NCBI RefSeq assembly: GCF_018131225.1
Contig: NZ_JAFCMM010000004.1
Location: 248,001 to 312,000 of the forward strand
Reading direction: 5' to 3'
Length of the DNA: 64,000 nt
From: Bradyrhizobium sp. U87765 SZCCT0048
GTDB lineage: Bacteria; Pseudomonadota; Alphaproteobacteria; Rhizobiales; Xanthobacteraceae
In this document: in pieces, positions 34,024 through 42,484 of the stretch
How the letters are laid out: each line of letters opens with the position of its first letter
Numbering within the stretch: the stretch's first letter is position 1
Program-made: the position numbers and the translations under genes
The notes under the pieces: generated by a model
Database searches by the model: none
Seen by the model: the letters and a program-made list of their open reading frames with translations, nothing else
What the model was told of the DNA's origin: nothing

Positions 34024-35753
34024 CGCGTGCCTCCGACATAGACGGCGCGGACGTCCGGATTGGCCTGCACCTGCTCGACGCTGCCGTCGGCGAGGAAGCG
34101 GCCCTGGTGCAGCACCACCACACGGTCGGCGAGGCGGCGCACCAGTTCCATGTCGTGCTCGATGATGATGATCTTGAGGTCGAGATGCTGCTGTGCCCAG
34201 CGTACAGCTTCGATCACGGCGCCGGTCTCGTCATGCGACAGCCCTGCGCAGGGTTCGTCGAGCAGCAGCAGGCGCGGTTCGGTGATCAGTGCCATTGTCA
34301 GTTCGAGGATCTGACGTTCGCCATGGGAGAGGTCCGAGGCCGGTTTGTCGGCATCCGACAAAAACGGAAAGCGATGACGCATTTCGTCGAGCACCGGCGT
34401 GGTCCAGCCGAACAGGCTCGGCCGCAGCAGGTCGAACCAGCGGCAGCGGCCGCTCCACAGCGCGATCGCAAGGTTCTCGGCGATGGTCAGGCGTGGGAAC
34501 ACCGACGGGGTCTGGAATTTGCGGCCAACACCGGTCCGCGCCACCGTGGCGGGGCGCGGGTGCGGCACGTCACGGCCATCGATGGTGAGCCGGCCGGCGC
34601 GCTTCGGCAACGCACCGGTCAGCACGTTCAGCGTCGAGGTCTTGCCGGCGCCGTTGGGGCCGATGACGCAGAGGATCGCCTCCGCGCCGGTGGTGAGGGT
34701 CAGGCCGTCGAGGATGGTGACGTCGCCCATGCGGACATGGACGTCGTCGAAGCCGACGCTCAGGGGCGCCGCCTTGCGCGGCTTGGTGGGCGCGGCCTGG
34801 AGCGGGACCTTGACCACACGCAGCGGCAGCCAGCGCTTGAGCGGCCCGACCAGCGTCATCAGGCCGCCCGGCAGGCGCAGCACGACGGCGATGAAGAACA
34901 GCGCCACCACGATCTCCCACCACGGAAAGCGGTCGCGCAATTCGGCGGATAGGATGCCGACCGCGACGGCGCCGGCGACGGGCCCGAGCACCGTGGCGCG
35001 GCCGCCGACCGCGGCGAACACGACAAGGTCGCCGGAAAAGGCGAAGCCGGCGAGATCGGGGGTCACGAGATTCTGTTGCGGGGCGTAGAGCGCGCCGGCG
35101 AGGCCGGCGAGACCGCAGGCCACGGCGAACGCCGTGGCCTTGATGCGTGGCGTGTCGTACCCGAGGAAGGCGAGGCGGCGCTCGTTCTCGGCCACCGCTC
35201 GCCACAGTGCGCCGATCGGCGCGCGCAGCAACCAGTCGACGCCGGCGATGCCCAGAGCCAGCATCACGGCGATGAGGTAGTAAAGGTCGAGGAAGCCGTC
35301 GAGGCCGGGCAGGCCCGGAACATTGCGCAGGCCGTTGAAGCCGCCGGTGACGCTCGTCCAGGTGGTCGCGACCTGGAACGCGGCGAGGGTCAACGCCAGC
35401 GTGATCAGCGAGAACGACGGGCCGCTCTCGGTGCGGCCGCGAAACACGGCGGCGGCGAAGACGAAGCCGAGGGCTGCCATGGCCAGCGCCGCGAGCGGCA
35501 GCAGGCCATAGGCCAGCGGCGATGCCCCCAACCCGAACAGGCCGTAGGCGGTGAGGTAGGCCGCGAAGGCAACGAACAGGCCCTGCCCCAGCGGCAGGAT
35601 GCCGGCCTGTCCCCAAGCGAGACCGACGCCGATCGCCGCCAGCGCATACAGCAGATAGAGACCGAGCTGGTAGGCCCAGAAATCGCCGACGAAGGTCGGG
35701 ATCACGAGCAGCAGCGCGAGGACGAGGCCATTACGGCCGAGGAAAGAGGCCAC
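34020..35753 (-). CDS. Fused permease-ATPase of a branched-chain/urea-type ABC transporter (LivM-LivG fusion)
   Basis: A single 577-residue chain. Residues 1-305 are a LivM/UrtC-like permease with eight to nine spans, including 'GQGLFVAFAAYLTAYGLFG' and the coupling region 'RAVAENERRLAFLGYDTPRIKATAFAVACGLAGLAGALY'. Residues about 332-577 are a LivG/UrtD-like ATPase with Walker A GPNGAGKT (365-372), Q-loop 'GRKFQTPSVF', signature LSHGE (475-479) and Walker B LLLLDEP (495-501). 'GRKFQTPSVF' and 'DEPCAGLSHDET' look most like UrtD of urea transporters. The GTG at 35753 overlaps the upstream permease gene by 23 bases; no ATG fits. The fusion fixes one half of the transporter to one nucleotide site. 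Confidence 0.9.
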   Translation of the reverse strand: MASFLGRNGLVLALLLVIPTFVGDFWAYQLGLYLLYALAAIGVGLAWGQAGILPLGQGLFVAFAAYLTAYGLFGLGASPLAYGLLPLAALAMAALGFVFAAAVFRGRTESGPSFSLITLALTLAAFQVATTWTSVTGGFNGLRNVPGLPGLDGFLDLYYLIAVMLALGIAGVDWLLRAPIGALWRAVAENERRLAFLGYDTPRIKATAFAVACGLAGLAGALYAPQQNLVTPDLAGFAFSGDLVVFAAVGGRATVLGPVAGAVAVGILSAELRDRFPWWEIVVALFFIAVVLRLPGGLMTLVGPLKRWLPLRVVKVPLQAAPTKPRKAAPLSVGFDDVHVRMGDVTILDGLTLTTGAEAILCVIGPNGAGKTSTLNVLTGALPKRAGRLTIDGRDVPHPRPATVARTGVGRKFQTPSVFPRLTIAENLAIALWSGRCRWFDLLRPSLFGWTTPVLDEMRHRFPFLSDADKPASDLSHGERQILELTMALITEPRLLLLDEPCAGLSHDETGAVIEAVRWAQQHLDLKIIIIEHDMELVRRLADRVVVLHQGRFLADGSVEQVQANPDVRAVYVGGTR

Positions 35754-36585
35754 GGGGTCGCTGCCACAGGAACAGGATGGAAAGGAGAAGCATGGCGAGA
35801 TAGGCGGTGGTCGGGCTGACGGCCGCCGAGAGGCCGCTTTGCAGGCCGCCGATGATGCCGGAGCCGGCAACGAGCCCGGTGATGGTGCCCATGCCGCCGA
35901 CCACCAGCGCGAAGAACGCGTTGACGATCAACGTAAGGCCCATGAACGGCTCGACCGGCGTGAGTGGCGCGATCATCACGCCCGCGATGCCGGCCCAGGC
36001 GGTGCCGGCGACGAAGGTGTTGCGGGCGAGCTGGCGGGTGCGGATGCCGACGGCCTCCGCGAGCACGGGGTTGCCGACCATGGCGCGGATGCGTGCGCCG
36101 GTCGGGGCGCGGGCGTACCACACGAACAGCAGCGCCAGCACCGCGATGGAGATCGCCATCAGCAGCAGGCGATAGGTCGGATAGGCCTCGCCGAAGATCG
36201 TCACCGAGCCGCTGATGGGAATGTCGACGCTGCGAAAGCCGCGGCCGAACGCCAGTTCGACCAGCTTGCGCAGCAGCAGCCCGAGCCCCCAGGTGGCGAG
36301 CAGGGTCTCGAACGGATCGTAGCGCAGCGGCCGGATCAGCACGCGCTCAACGACGAGGCCGATGGCGCCGCAGACGATCGCGGCGGCCGGGATCGCCGCG
36401 AGATACGGCAGCCCCGCCTTCTGCACGACATAGGCGGTGTAGCAACCGACCATGACGAACTCGCCATGGGCGATGTTCAGCACATTGAGCAGGCCCATCA
36501 CCACGGCGAGGCCGAGCACGACCTGCGCCAGGATCAGGATTTCATAGACGACATTGATCGCCTGGGTGACGACGACAGGATCCAT
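35731..36585 (-). CDS. ABC transporter permease (LivH/UrtB-like)
   Basis: This 284-residue inner-membrane permease has about eight spans. 'GLAVVMGLLNVLNIAHGEFVMVGCYTAYVV' is the LivH signature, and 'VGNPVLAEAVGIRTRQLARNTFVAGTAWAGIAGVMIAPL' is the coupling region. 'GGMGTITGLVAGSGIIGGLQS' near the end is conserved in urea/branched-chain permeases. AGAAGG precedes the ATG, 20 bp after the binding-protein stop. It pairs with the fused permease-ATPase downstream. Confidence 0.92.
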   Translation of the reverse strand: MDPVVVTQAINVVYEILILAQVVLGLAVVMGLLNVLNIAHGEFVMVGCYTAYVVQKAGLPYLAAIPAAAIVCGAIGLVVERVLIRPLRYDPFETLLATWGLGLLLRKLVELAFGRGFRSVDIPISGSVTIFGEAYPTYRLLLMAISIAVLALLFVWYARAPTGARIRAMVGNPVLAEAVGIRTRQLARNTFVAGTAWAGIAGVMIAPLTPVEPFMGLTLIVNAFFALVVGGMGTITGLVAGSGIIGGLQSGLSAAVSPTTAYLAMLLLSILFLWQRPRGLFPRP

Positions 36586-36605
36586 CGGCGACCTTCTGTG
36601 CGCCT

Positions 36606-37787
36606 TCAGCTGCAGGTCTGTTGCGTCGCGACCGCCTTGAACGTCTCGACGACAGTGAATTTGGTGCCGTCGCAACGCGCGAGGAAGACGTTCTTGTCGG
36701 TATGGCGATGGCGCACGGTCATGGTGCCGCTCGGCGTGTCGAATGACAGGCCCTCGGCCGCGGCGGCGAAGGCCTTGGCGTCCAGCGACCTGGCTTTCGC
36801 GGCGGCGGCCGCCGAGAACACGAAGGCGTCATACAGGCCCTTGGAGATGGTGCACTGCTGCGGCGCCTTGTCGCCATACTTCTTGGTCAGCGCGCCGATG
36901 AACGCCTTGTTCTCGGGGGTATCGATGTCAGCGAAATAGCCGAGGCTGGAGTAAAGGTTCTTGCTGGCGTCCTTGCCGATGCCGGCGAGGGTGTTCTCCT
37001 CCAGCAGGCACGACATGCGCAGGATGTCGTCAGAAAGGTTGAAGTCGGCAAAGGTGCGGTTGAAGTTGACGTTGTCGCCGCCGACCAGGGTTTCCAGCAC
37101 GATTGCCGGCTTGGCGCTCTTAATCTTGGTTACTGAACTCTCGAACTTGTTGGGCGCGCCGAACGGATAGTAGTCTTCCGCCACCACGGTGCCGCCGAGC
37201 GCGGCGATGAACTTCTTGGCTTGCTCGTTGGTGGTGCGGGCCCAGACATAGTCGTCGCCGATCAGGTAGAAGGTCTTGCCCTTCGCCAGCTCGACCAGCT
37301 TGGGCAGCGACTTCTGCAGCTGCTGCTCCGGTGTCTCGCCGAGGAAGTAGACATTCTCCGAGCAGTCCTGCCCTTCGAACACCGGTGTATAGACGTAAGG
37401 CACCTTGCCCTTGACGGCGTTCTCGACGCCCTGGCGCACGGCGCTGTCGTGGGCGCCGAAGATCAGCTCGACCTTGTCGCTGAGCAGCAGGCGCACCGCG
37501 CTCTTGGAGGCTTCCGCCGGTGCGGCGCCGCCGTCGGCGTAGACGATTTCCACCTGTCGCCCGAGGACGCCACCGGCGGCATTGACGGTGGCGGCGCCGA
37601 GTTCGGCGGCGGCGCGCTGTGCCGGACCGAACAGCGCGGCGGGGCCGGAGTCCGAGACGAAAACGCCAATCTTCAGCGGACCGGCGGCGGATGCGGAGCG
37701 GATCACGGCAGGCAGGCTGGCGGCGAACGCGCCTGCGGCGGCGGTGCGCAACAGGTTGCGGCGGCTGAGCATCAAGGATTTCGGCAT
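36606..37787 (-). CDS. Amide/urea-type ABC substrate-binding protein, Tat signal
   Basis: This 393-residue protein begins with a twin-arginine signal ('LSRRNLLRTAAAGAFAASLPAVIRSASA'). The mature protein is a two-lobed type I binding protein: 'LKIGVFVSDSGPAALFGPAQRAAAELGAATVNAAGGVLGRQVEIVYADGG', 'ELIFGAHDSAVRQGVENAVKG' and 'TFYLIGDDYVWARTTNEQAKKFIAALGGTVVAEDYYPFG'. The last segment is characteristic of UrtA/FmdD/AmiC, which bind urea or short-chain amides, not branched-chain amino acids. It lies 30 bp after the amidase gene. Tat export of such a protein is common in alphaproteobacteria. Confidence 0.9.
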   Translation of the reverse strand: MPKSLMLSRRNLLRTAAAGAFAASLPAVIRSASAAGPLKIGVFVSDSGPAALFGPAQRAAAELGAATVNAAGGVLGRQVEIVYADGGAAPAEASKSAVRLLLSDKVELIFGAHDSAVRQGVENAVKGKVPYVYTPVFEGQDCSENVYFLGETPEQQLQKSLPKLVELAKGKTFYLIGDDYVWARTTNEQAKKFIAALGGTVVAEDYYPFGAPNKFESSVTKIKSAKPAIVLETLVGGDNVNFNRTFADFNLSDDILRMSCLLEENTLAGIGKDASKNLYSSLGYFADIDTPENKAFIGALTKKYGDKAPQQCTISKGLYDAFVFSAAAAAKARSLDAKAFAAAAEGLSFDTPSGTMTVRHRHTDKNVFLARCDGTKFTVVETFKAVATQQTCS

Positions 37788-37817
37788 GGTCGTTCCCCCT
37801 GTGTGTGCTTGTTGTGG

Positions 37818-39230
37818 TTAGCGTGATGGCGCCGGCAGCGGCGGCAGCAGCGTGTCGAGTGCCAGCGCGCAGGCGAGCAGATCGCGGTCGCGGCCCGCCG
37901 GGCCGTCGAGTTCGAGGCCGACCGGCAGCCCCGCCGCGGTCAGGCCGACCGGGATGCTGACACCGGGAATGCCCGCGTTGCTGCTCGGGCCGGTGTTGCG
38001 CACCACGGTGATGAAGGTCGGCACCGCGCGGCCGTTGAGCGTGATGGTTTCGTCCTCGCCGAGCGGCGGCGCCGGCAGCGGCGTGGTCGGGAACGCCATA
38101 ACGTCGATGCCCGCGGCGAAGTAGCTGCGGTAAGCCTCGATCAGTCGCGGCCGGTGGGTGTCGCGGGCTTCGCGGTAGATCGCCTCGGGCACGGCGGTCG
38201 CAGGATCGAGCACGGAGCCGAGGATACCCTTGACGTCGGGACTGGCGGCGCCGGCGACGATGTCCGCGAAGCGAATGTTCAGTCCTTCCTTCTCGAGGTA
38301 GCGGTCGAGGTCGCGGTGCACCTCATAGAGCGCGACGCTGAAGCCCACGGCTTCGTCGAGCGCCTGCACGTCGGGCAGGTCGGCCTCGATCAGCACGGCG
38401 CCGGCCTCCTTCATGGTGGCAAGCGCGGCCTCGCACAGCCGCCACGTTTCGCTGTCGATGTCTTCCCAGAAGTAGGTGCGTGGCACGCCGACCCGCAGCC
38501 CCTTGAGAGAAGCCGGCACGCTCACCGGCGTCTCGCCGGTCACGACGCTATCGATCAGCGCGAGATCCGCCGCGCGGCGCGCCAGTGGCCCGGCGGTGTC
38601 ACGGGTCGTGGAGATCGGCACGATGCCGTCCTGCGACCAGCGCAGGAGCGAGGGCCGGAAGCCGAAGGCGCCGCAGAAGGCGGCCGGCACACGCACCGAG
38701 CCACCGGTGTCGCTGCCGAGGCTCGCTGGCACGAGACGCGCGCCGACCACGGCGCCCGAGCCGCCGCTCGAGCCTCCGGGAATGCGGGACGAATCGTAGG
38801 GATTGCGGATGGCGCCGAACGCGCCGTTGTTGGAAGTGATGCCGAACGCCAGCTCGTGCATGCCGGTCTTGCCAAACAGGATCGCACCGGCGTCAAACAG
38901 CGCCTGGGCGACCGGCGCGTTGCGCTTGGGCCGATGCTGGCGCAGCGCTGGCGTGCCGGCGGTGGTCGGCAGCGCCGTGGTGTTGATGTTGTCCTTGAGT
39001 GCGACGGGCACGCCGTGCAGTGCGCCGAGCACGGCGCCAGCCTGGCGGGCGCGGTCGGCGGCACGCGCCGCCTGACGCACCTGGTCGGCGTCGAGCGCGG
39101 TGAAGGCATTGAGGTCGGCGTGGGCCAGCGTGCGGGCGAGCAGCGCTTCTGCGAGCGCCTCCGCCGTCACGTCGCCGGCGCGGATCGCCTGGGCGGCCGC
39201 GACGACATCGAGTTCATGGTACGCCTTCAT
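37818..39230 (-). CDS. Amidase (amidase signature family)
   Basis: This 470-residue cytoplasmic enzyme splits an amide into carboxylate and ammonia or amine. The Ser-cisSer-Lys triad is complete: K79 in 'VALKDNINT', S154 in 'IPGGSSGGSGA' and nucleophile S178 in 'GSDTGGSVRVPA'. The length and 'GKTGMHELAFGITSNNGAFGAIRNPYD' fit the broad aryl/short-chain amidases (indoleacetamide or mandelamide hydrolase-like). It is the first gene of the minus-strand unit with a urea/amide importer, so it probably acts on the imported amide. The upstream LuxR-type gene on the same strand may control it. Confidence 0.93.
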   Translation of the reverse strand: MKAYHELDVVAAAQAIRAGDVTAEALAEALLARTLAHADLNAFTALDADQVRQAARAADRARQAGAVLGALHGVPVALKDNINTTALPTTAGTPALRQHRPKRNAPVAQALFDAGAILFGKTGMHELAFGITSNNGAFGAIRNPYDSSRIPGGSSGGSGAVVGARLVPASLGSDTGGSVRVPAAFCGAFGFRPSLLRWSQDGIVPISTTRDTAGPLARRAADLALIDSVVTGETPVSVPASLKGLRVGVPRTYFWEDIDSETWRLCEAALATMKEAGAVLIEADLPDVQALDEAVGFSVALYEVHRDLDRYLEKEGLNIRFADIVAGAASPDVKGILGSVLDPATAVPEAIYREARDTHRPRLIEAYRSYFAAGIDVMAFPTTPLPAPPLGEDETITLNGRAVPTFITVVRNTGPSSNAGIPGVSIPVGLTAAGLPVGLELDGPAGRDRDLLACALALDTLLPPLPAPSR

Positions 39231-39384
39231 GGAGCAAACCTCGCCGCCGGTATCGGGGAGAGGATGCTAGCGACCGGTCCGTCGCGGCGGTATCGACAGA
39301 AATGTGGATGTTTCGGCGTGGCCGATCATATCGCGCTGCACCATGAGCGCAGGCGGTCCGCGCGGACGTGCCGGGATCGGAACG

Positions 39385-40113
39385 TCAGGCGTTGAGGCTC
39401 TCGCGGGCGATGAGGGCGGCGAGTTCGGCCCGATTGGCGCAGCAGCGCTTCTGCATCGCGCGGTTGATATGGGTGCGCACCGTGGCAAAGCCAATGTTGA
39501 GCAGGCGGGCGATGTCGCGGTCGGTACAGCCGCGCGCCACCAGGGCGGCGACATCGCTCTCTCGCGCAGTCAATTGCTCGTAGCGATGGCTGCCGCGTTG
39601 CAGTGCGCGGCGCAGGAACGGCTCCAGCGCGTTCAGCAGATCGAGGTCGCGCTGCTCGAAATCCGGGCGGCGGGCGCTGCGCCAGATGCGGAAATCGCCG
39701 AGATCCTCGTCGCCGTCGAACACGTACATGTTGATGCCGTGGTGCAGGCCGTCGCGGGCGAGAAAATCGTTGTAGAACGCGGTACGCACCATCTCGCGGC
39801 GTGGCAGCACCTGCTCGACAAAGGTGGCGCGGCGGCACTGCCGCAGCTGCGCGGTCATCGGATCATGAAACTGAAACCATTCGTCATAGGTTTTCAGGTT
39901 GTCCGGATCCATGTTGTGGCCGACGCGGTGCTGAAAGCGCACCTGCTCCGACCGCCAGATATAGGAGGCGCCGAAGTCCGCGCGCAGCAGGCGGATGACG
40001 TCGCCGAGCACGGCGGCGCGCAGGTCGACCTCCGGCGTCAGCCGTTCCAGCCGGCCGACGATCGCGCCGAACAGTTGTAATTCATCGGACGTGACATCTC
40101 TGATGGTTGTCAT
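39385..40113 (-). CDS. LuxR-family transcriptional regulator
   Basis: This 242-residue protein has a C-terminal LuxR/NarL-type helix-turn-helix ('YEQLTARESDVAALVARGCTDRDIARLLNIGFATVRTHINRAMQK', about 180-225). The larger N-terminal region (about 10-165) contains 'FGASYIWRSEQVRFQHRVGHNMDPDNLKTYDEWFQFHDPMTAQL' and resembles a GAF-like ligand-binding fold. There is no receiver Asp pattern, so it is probably a one-component sensor and not a phosphorelay partner. It lies 154 bp upstream of the amidase on the same strand, which suggests local control of amide uptake genes. Confidence 0.85.
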   Translation of the reverse strand: MTTIRDVTSDELQLFGAIVGRLERLTPEVDLRAAVLGDVIRLLRADFGASYIWRSEQVRFQHRVGHNMDPDNLKTYDEWFQFHDPMTAQLRQCRRATFVEQVLPRREMVRTAFYNDFLARDGLHHGINMYVFDGDEDLGDFRIWRSARRPDFEQRDLDLLNALEPFLRRALQRGSHRYEQLTARESDVAALVARGCTDRDIARLLNIGFATVRTHINRAMQKRCCANRAELAALIARESLNA

Positions 40114-40235
40114 CGCAGCCGTCTCCCTCGCCGATCCTCCGGCGGCAATTCTGTCCTACAGCAATTCGCATGCCAAGGTCGTTAGGCGGATTTTTATCGG
40201 GAGCGGTGGCGCCGTCGCCCCGTCGTTGGACGGGG

Positions 40236-41183
40236 TCACTGCGAATGCGGCCGCGATTTGCCCGGGAGTCTGATCTTCAGCCAGTCGTCACGCTTGCGGC
40301 AGAGGGCCTGGATATGCCGGTCGAGCTCTTCCATGAACGCGGTCGCCAGTCGCGTGGTCTCCAGGTGTCTTGGCCGCATCGCGAAGAATGTGAATTCGAT
40401 GGCGGGCTCGAAGCGGCAGATCGCGATCGACGGGTCGCTGCGGTAGAGGACGCCGAGCGGCTCGACGATCGAGACGCCGAGGCCGCGCGCCACCAGCCCG
40501 CTGGCCTCGACCGACGTGAAGACCTCATACTGGGTCAGCCGCGACACGCCGCGTTCCTCGAATTTGGCATCGATCAGGTGGCGCATGCGGCTTTCGCGCA
40601 TGAAGGAAATGACCTGCTCGCCCTCGAGATCGTCCACCGAAATCGCCGCGCGTCCGGCCAGCCGATGGTCCGCGGGGACGATGCATACCGCGCGGGCATG
40701 AAACAGCGGTTCGGTGACCAGCGCCGGATGCTGGATCTGGAGCAGCGTGAAGCCGAGATCGACTTTCTGGCTGGTGACGAGCTGGCTGATGGACGTGCTG
40801 ACATTGAGGTTGATGCGGGTCTTGTCGTGCTCGCGGGCAAAGGCCGCAATGGCGTCGGCGAGCAGCGTATGACCGATGGAGGCCGCCGCGGCGATGCGCA
40901 GTTCGCCGCTGCGCAGATGAGCCAGATCCCGGGCGAACTCCGTGATGTCGCTGATCGATGTCATCAGGCGGCGAACCTCGACATAGAGCAGATGCGCCTC
41001 GTTGGTCGGCATCAGACGCTTGCGGACGCGTTTGAAGAGCTTGAGTTTCAGGTCGTATTCGAGCGCCGCCAGGATCTTGCTCATCGCAGGCTGTGACACC
41101 CGCAGCCGGTCGGCTGCGGCCGTGACCGTGCCCATCTCCATGAAAACCTGGAATGCCTCCAGTTGCCGGTGCGTGAGCGCCAC
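40236..41183 (-). CDS. LysR-family transcriptional regulator
   Basis: This 315-residue protein has the N-terminal winged helix 'LTHRQLEAFQVFMEMGTVTAAADRLRVSQPAMSKILAALEYDLKLKLFKRVRKRLMPTNEA' and a C-terminal periplasmic-binding-like effector domain ('LRSGELRIAAAASIGHTLLADAIAAFAREHDKTRINLNV'). It is divergent from the seven-gene uptake-and-amidase operon starting at 41333. A T-N11-A inverted repeat lies in the 149-bp gap, 26 bp upstream of its own start. It is therefore the probable effector-dependent activator of that operon. Confidence 0.92.
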   Translation of the reverse strand: MALTHRQLEAFQVFMEMGTVTAAADRLRVSQPAMSKILAALEYDLKLKLFKRVRKRLMPTNEAHLLYVEVRRLMTSISDITEFARDLAHLRSGELRIAAAASIGHTLLADAIAAFAREHDKTRINLNVSTSISQLVTSQKVDLGFTLLQIQHPALVTEPLFHARAVCIVPADHRLAGRAAISVDDLEGEQVISFMRESRMRHLIDAKFEERGVSRLTQYEVFTSVEASGLVARGLGVSIVEPLGVLYRSDPSIAICRFEPAIEFTFFAMRPRHLETTRLATAFMEELDRHIQALCRKRDDWLKIRLPGKSRPHSQ

Positions 41184-41209
41184 GGTGCCTCCTCTGTCGC
41201 TGCGTCAAC

Positions 41210-41224
41210 ATAACATCTGATTAT
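41210..41224. promoter_or_regulatory. Candidate LysR operator (T-N11-A)
   Basis: ATAACATCTGATTAT has inverted ends ATAA/TTAT and the T-N11-A spacing typical of LysR-type sites. It is in the shared promoter region of the LysR gene and the operon it faces. Binding has not been shown. Confidence 0.55.
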
Positions 41225-41332
41225 GATTTTCAAAGTTCTTGATATTTGACCCCCGCCACGGAGCATGGTTGTTTGCCGACAACGGGCGCGAGCTACCGGT
41301 AAAACGCAAGATTCGGTCGTTCAGGGGATGAA

Positions 41333-42451
41333 ATGCGGGAAGGGAATAACATAACTTCCGGAAATATTCTTGAGGTCACGTCGGTCACGAAGCGCTTCGG
41401 TGCGTTCCTGGCCGTCGATGACGTGTCGTTGAGTGTCCGCGAAGGCGAGTTCCTGACGCTGCTGGGGCCGAGCGGCTGCGGCAAGACCACGCTGCTGCGC
41501 ATGATCGCCGGGTTCGAGTGGCCGACGTCGGGCGAGATCGCCATCGGCGGAAAGCGCATGAACGAAGCGGCGCCCTATGCGCGCCCGATCGGGATGGTGT
41601 TCCAGAATCTCGCGCTGTTTCCGCACCTGTCGGTCGGCGAGAACGTCGCCTATGGGCTAAAGGCGCGCCGGGTCGATCGGCGCCAGATCGAGCACGAGGT
41701 GACGCAGGCGCTGGCAATGCTCGGCCTCGCCGGCTTCGAGCGGCGCTATGTGCATGAACTCAGCGGCGGGCAGAAGCAGCGGATCGCGCTGGCGCGGGCG
41801 CTGGTCATTCGCCCCAAGGTGCTGCTGCTCGACGAGCCGCTGAGCGCGCTCGACATGAAGCTGCGGCGCCAGTTGCAGCGCGAGCTCAAGCAGATCCAGC
41901 AGCAGGTCGGCACCACCTTCATCTTCGTGACCCATGATCAGGAAGAAGCCCTGACCATGTCCGATCGCATTGCAGTGTTCAGCCGCGGGCGGATCGAGCA
42001 GGTCGGCACGCCGCGCGAGGTCTATGGCCAGCCGGCGACGCCCTTCGTCGCGCAGTTCGTCGGCGAATCCAATTTCATGATCGGCGTCGTCATGGGCCGG
42101 GAGGGCGATGTCTTCACCATTCGCCTCGATCCGACCGGCCAGGTCGTGCCGGTGCGATCGGCGACGTCCTTCGATGTCGGATCGCGCGTCGGCTTGTCGG
42201 TGCGGCCGGAGCAACTGGCGCTCGGTGGCGAGCAGGGCGCCTACTTCGAGGGGCGGGTGTCGGACCTGTTCTATGTCGGCGCCAACACCCGCTACACGAT
42301 CGAGGCGGCGGATCAGGCGTTCATCGCGTTGCAGCCGAGCACGCAAGGTGGCCATGCCGGCTGGCGGCCGGGAGACACGGTGCGGATCAGCTGGCCGCTC
42401 GATGGCGCGGCGTTGGTGCCGGCGGACGAGCATGCCGCTCACGCGCGATAG
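41333..42451 (+). CDS. Polyamine-type ABC transporter ATP-binding protein (PotA-like)
   Basis: This 372-residue protein has a canonical ATPase followed by a TOBE domain. Walker A is 'GPSGCGKTTLLRMIAGF', Q-loop 'MVFQNLALFPHLSV', signature 'LSGGQKQRIALARAL', Walker B 'VLLLDEPLSALD', and switch 'VTHDQEEALTMSDRIAVFSRGRIEQVGTPREVY'. The latter with 'FVAQFVGESNFM' is diagnostic of PotA/FbpC-type ATPases. It opens a seven-gene operon (ATPase, binding protein, CoA ligase, amidase, amidohydrolase-fold protein, two permeases) opposite a LysR regulator. Confidence 0.93.
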   Translation: MREGNNITSGNILEVTSVTKRFGAFLAVDDVSLSVREGEFLTLLGPSGCGKTTLLRMIAGFEWPTSGEIAIGGKRMNEAAPYARPIGMVFQNLALFPHLSVGENVAYGLKARRVDRRQIEHEVTQALAMLGLAGFERRYVHELSGGQKQRIALARALVIRPKVLLLDEPLSALDMKLRRQLQRELKQIQQQVGTTFIFVTHDQEEALTMSDRIAVFSRGRIEQVGTPREVYGQPATPFVAQFVGESNFMIGVVMGREGDVFTIRLDPTGQVVPVRSATSFDVGSRVGLSVRPEQLALGGEQGAYFEGRVSDLFYVGANTRYTIEAADQAFIALQPSTQGGHAGWRPGDTVRISWPLDGAALVPADEHAAHAR

Positions 42452-42484
42452 GCCGATGTGATGTCAGACAAGGGAAGCATTCGC

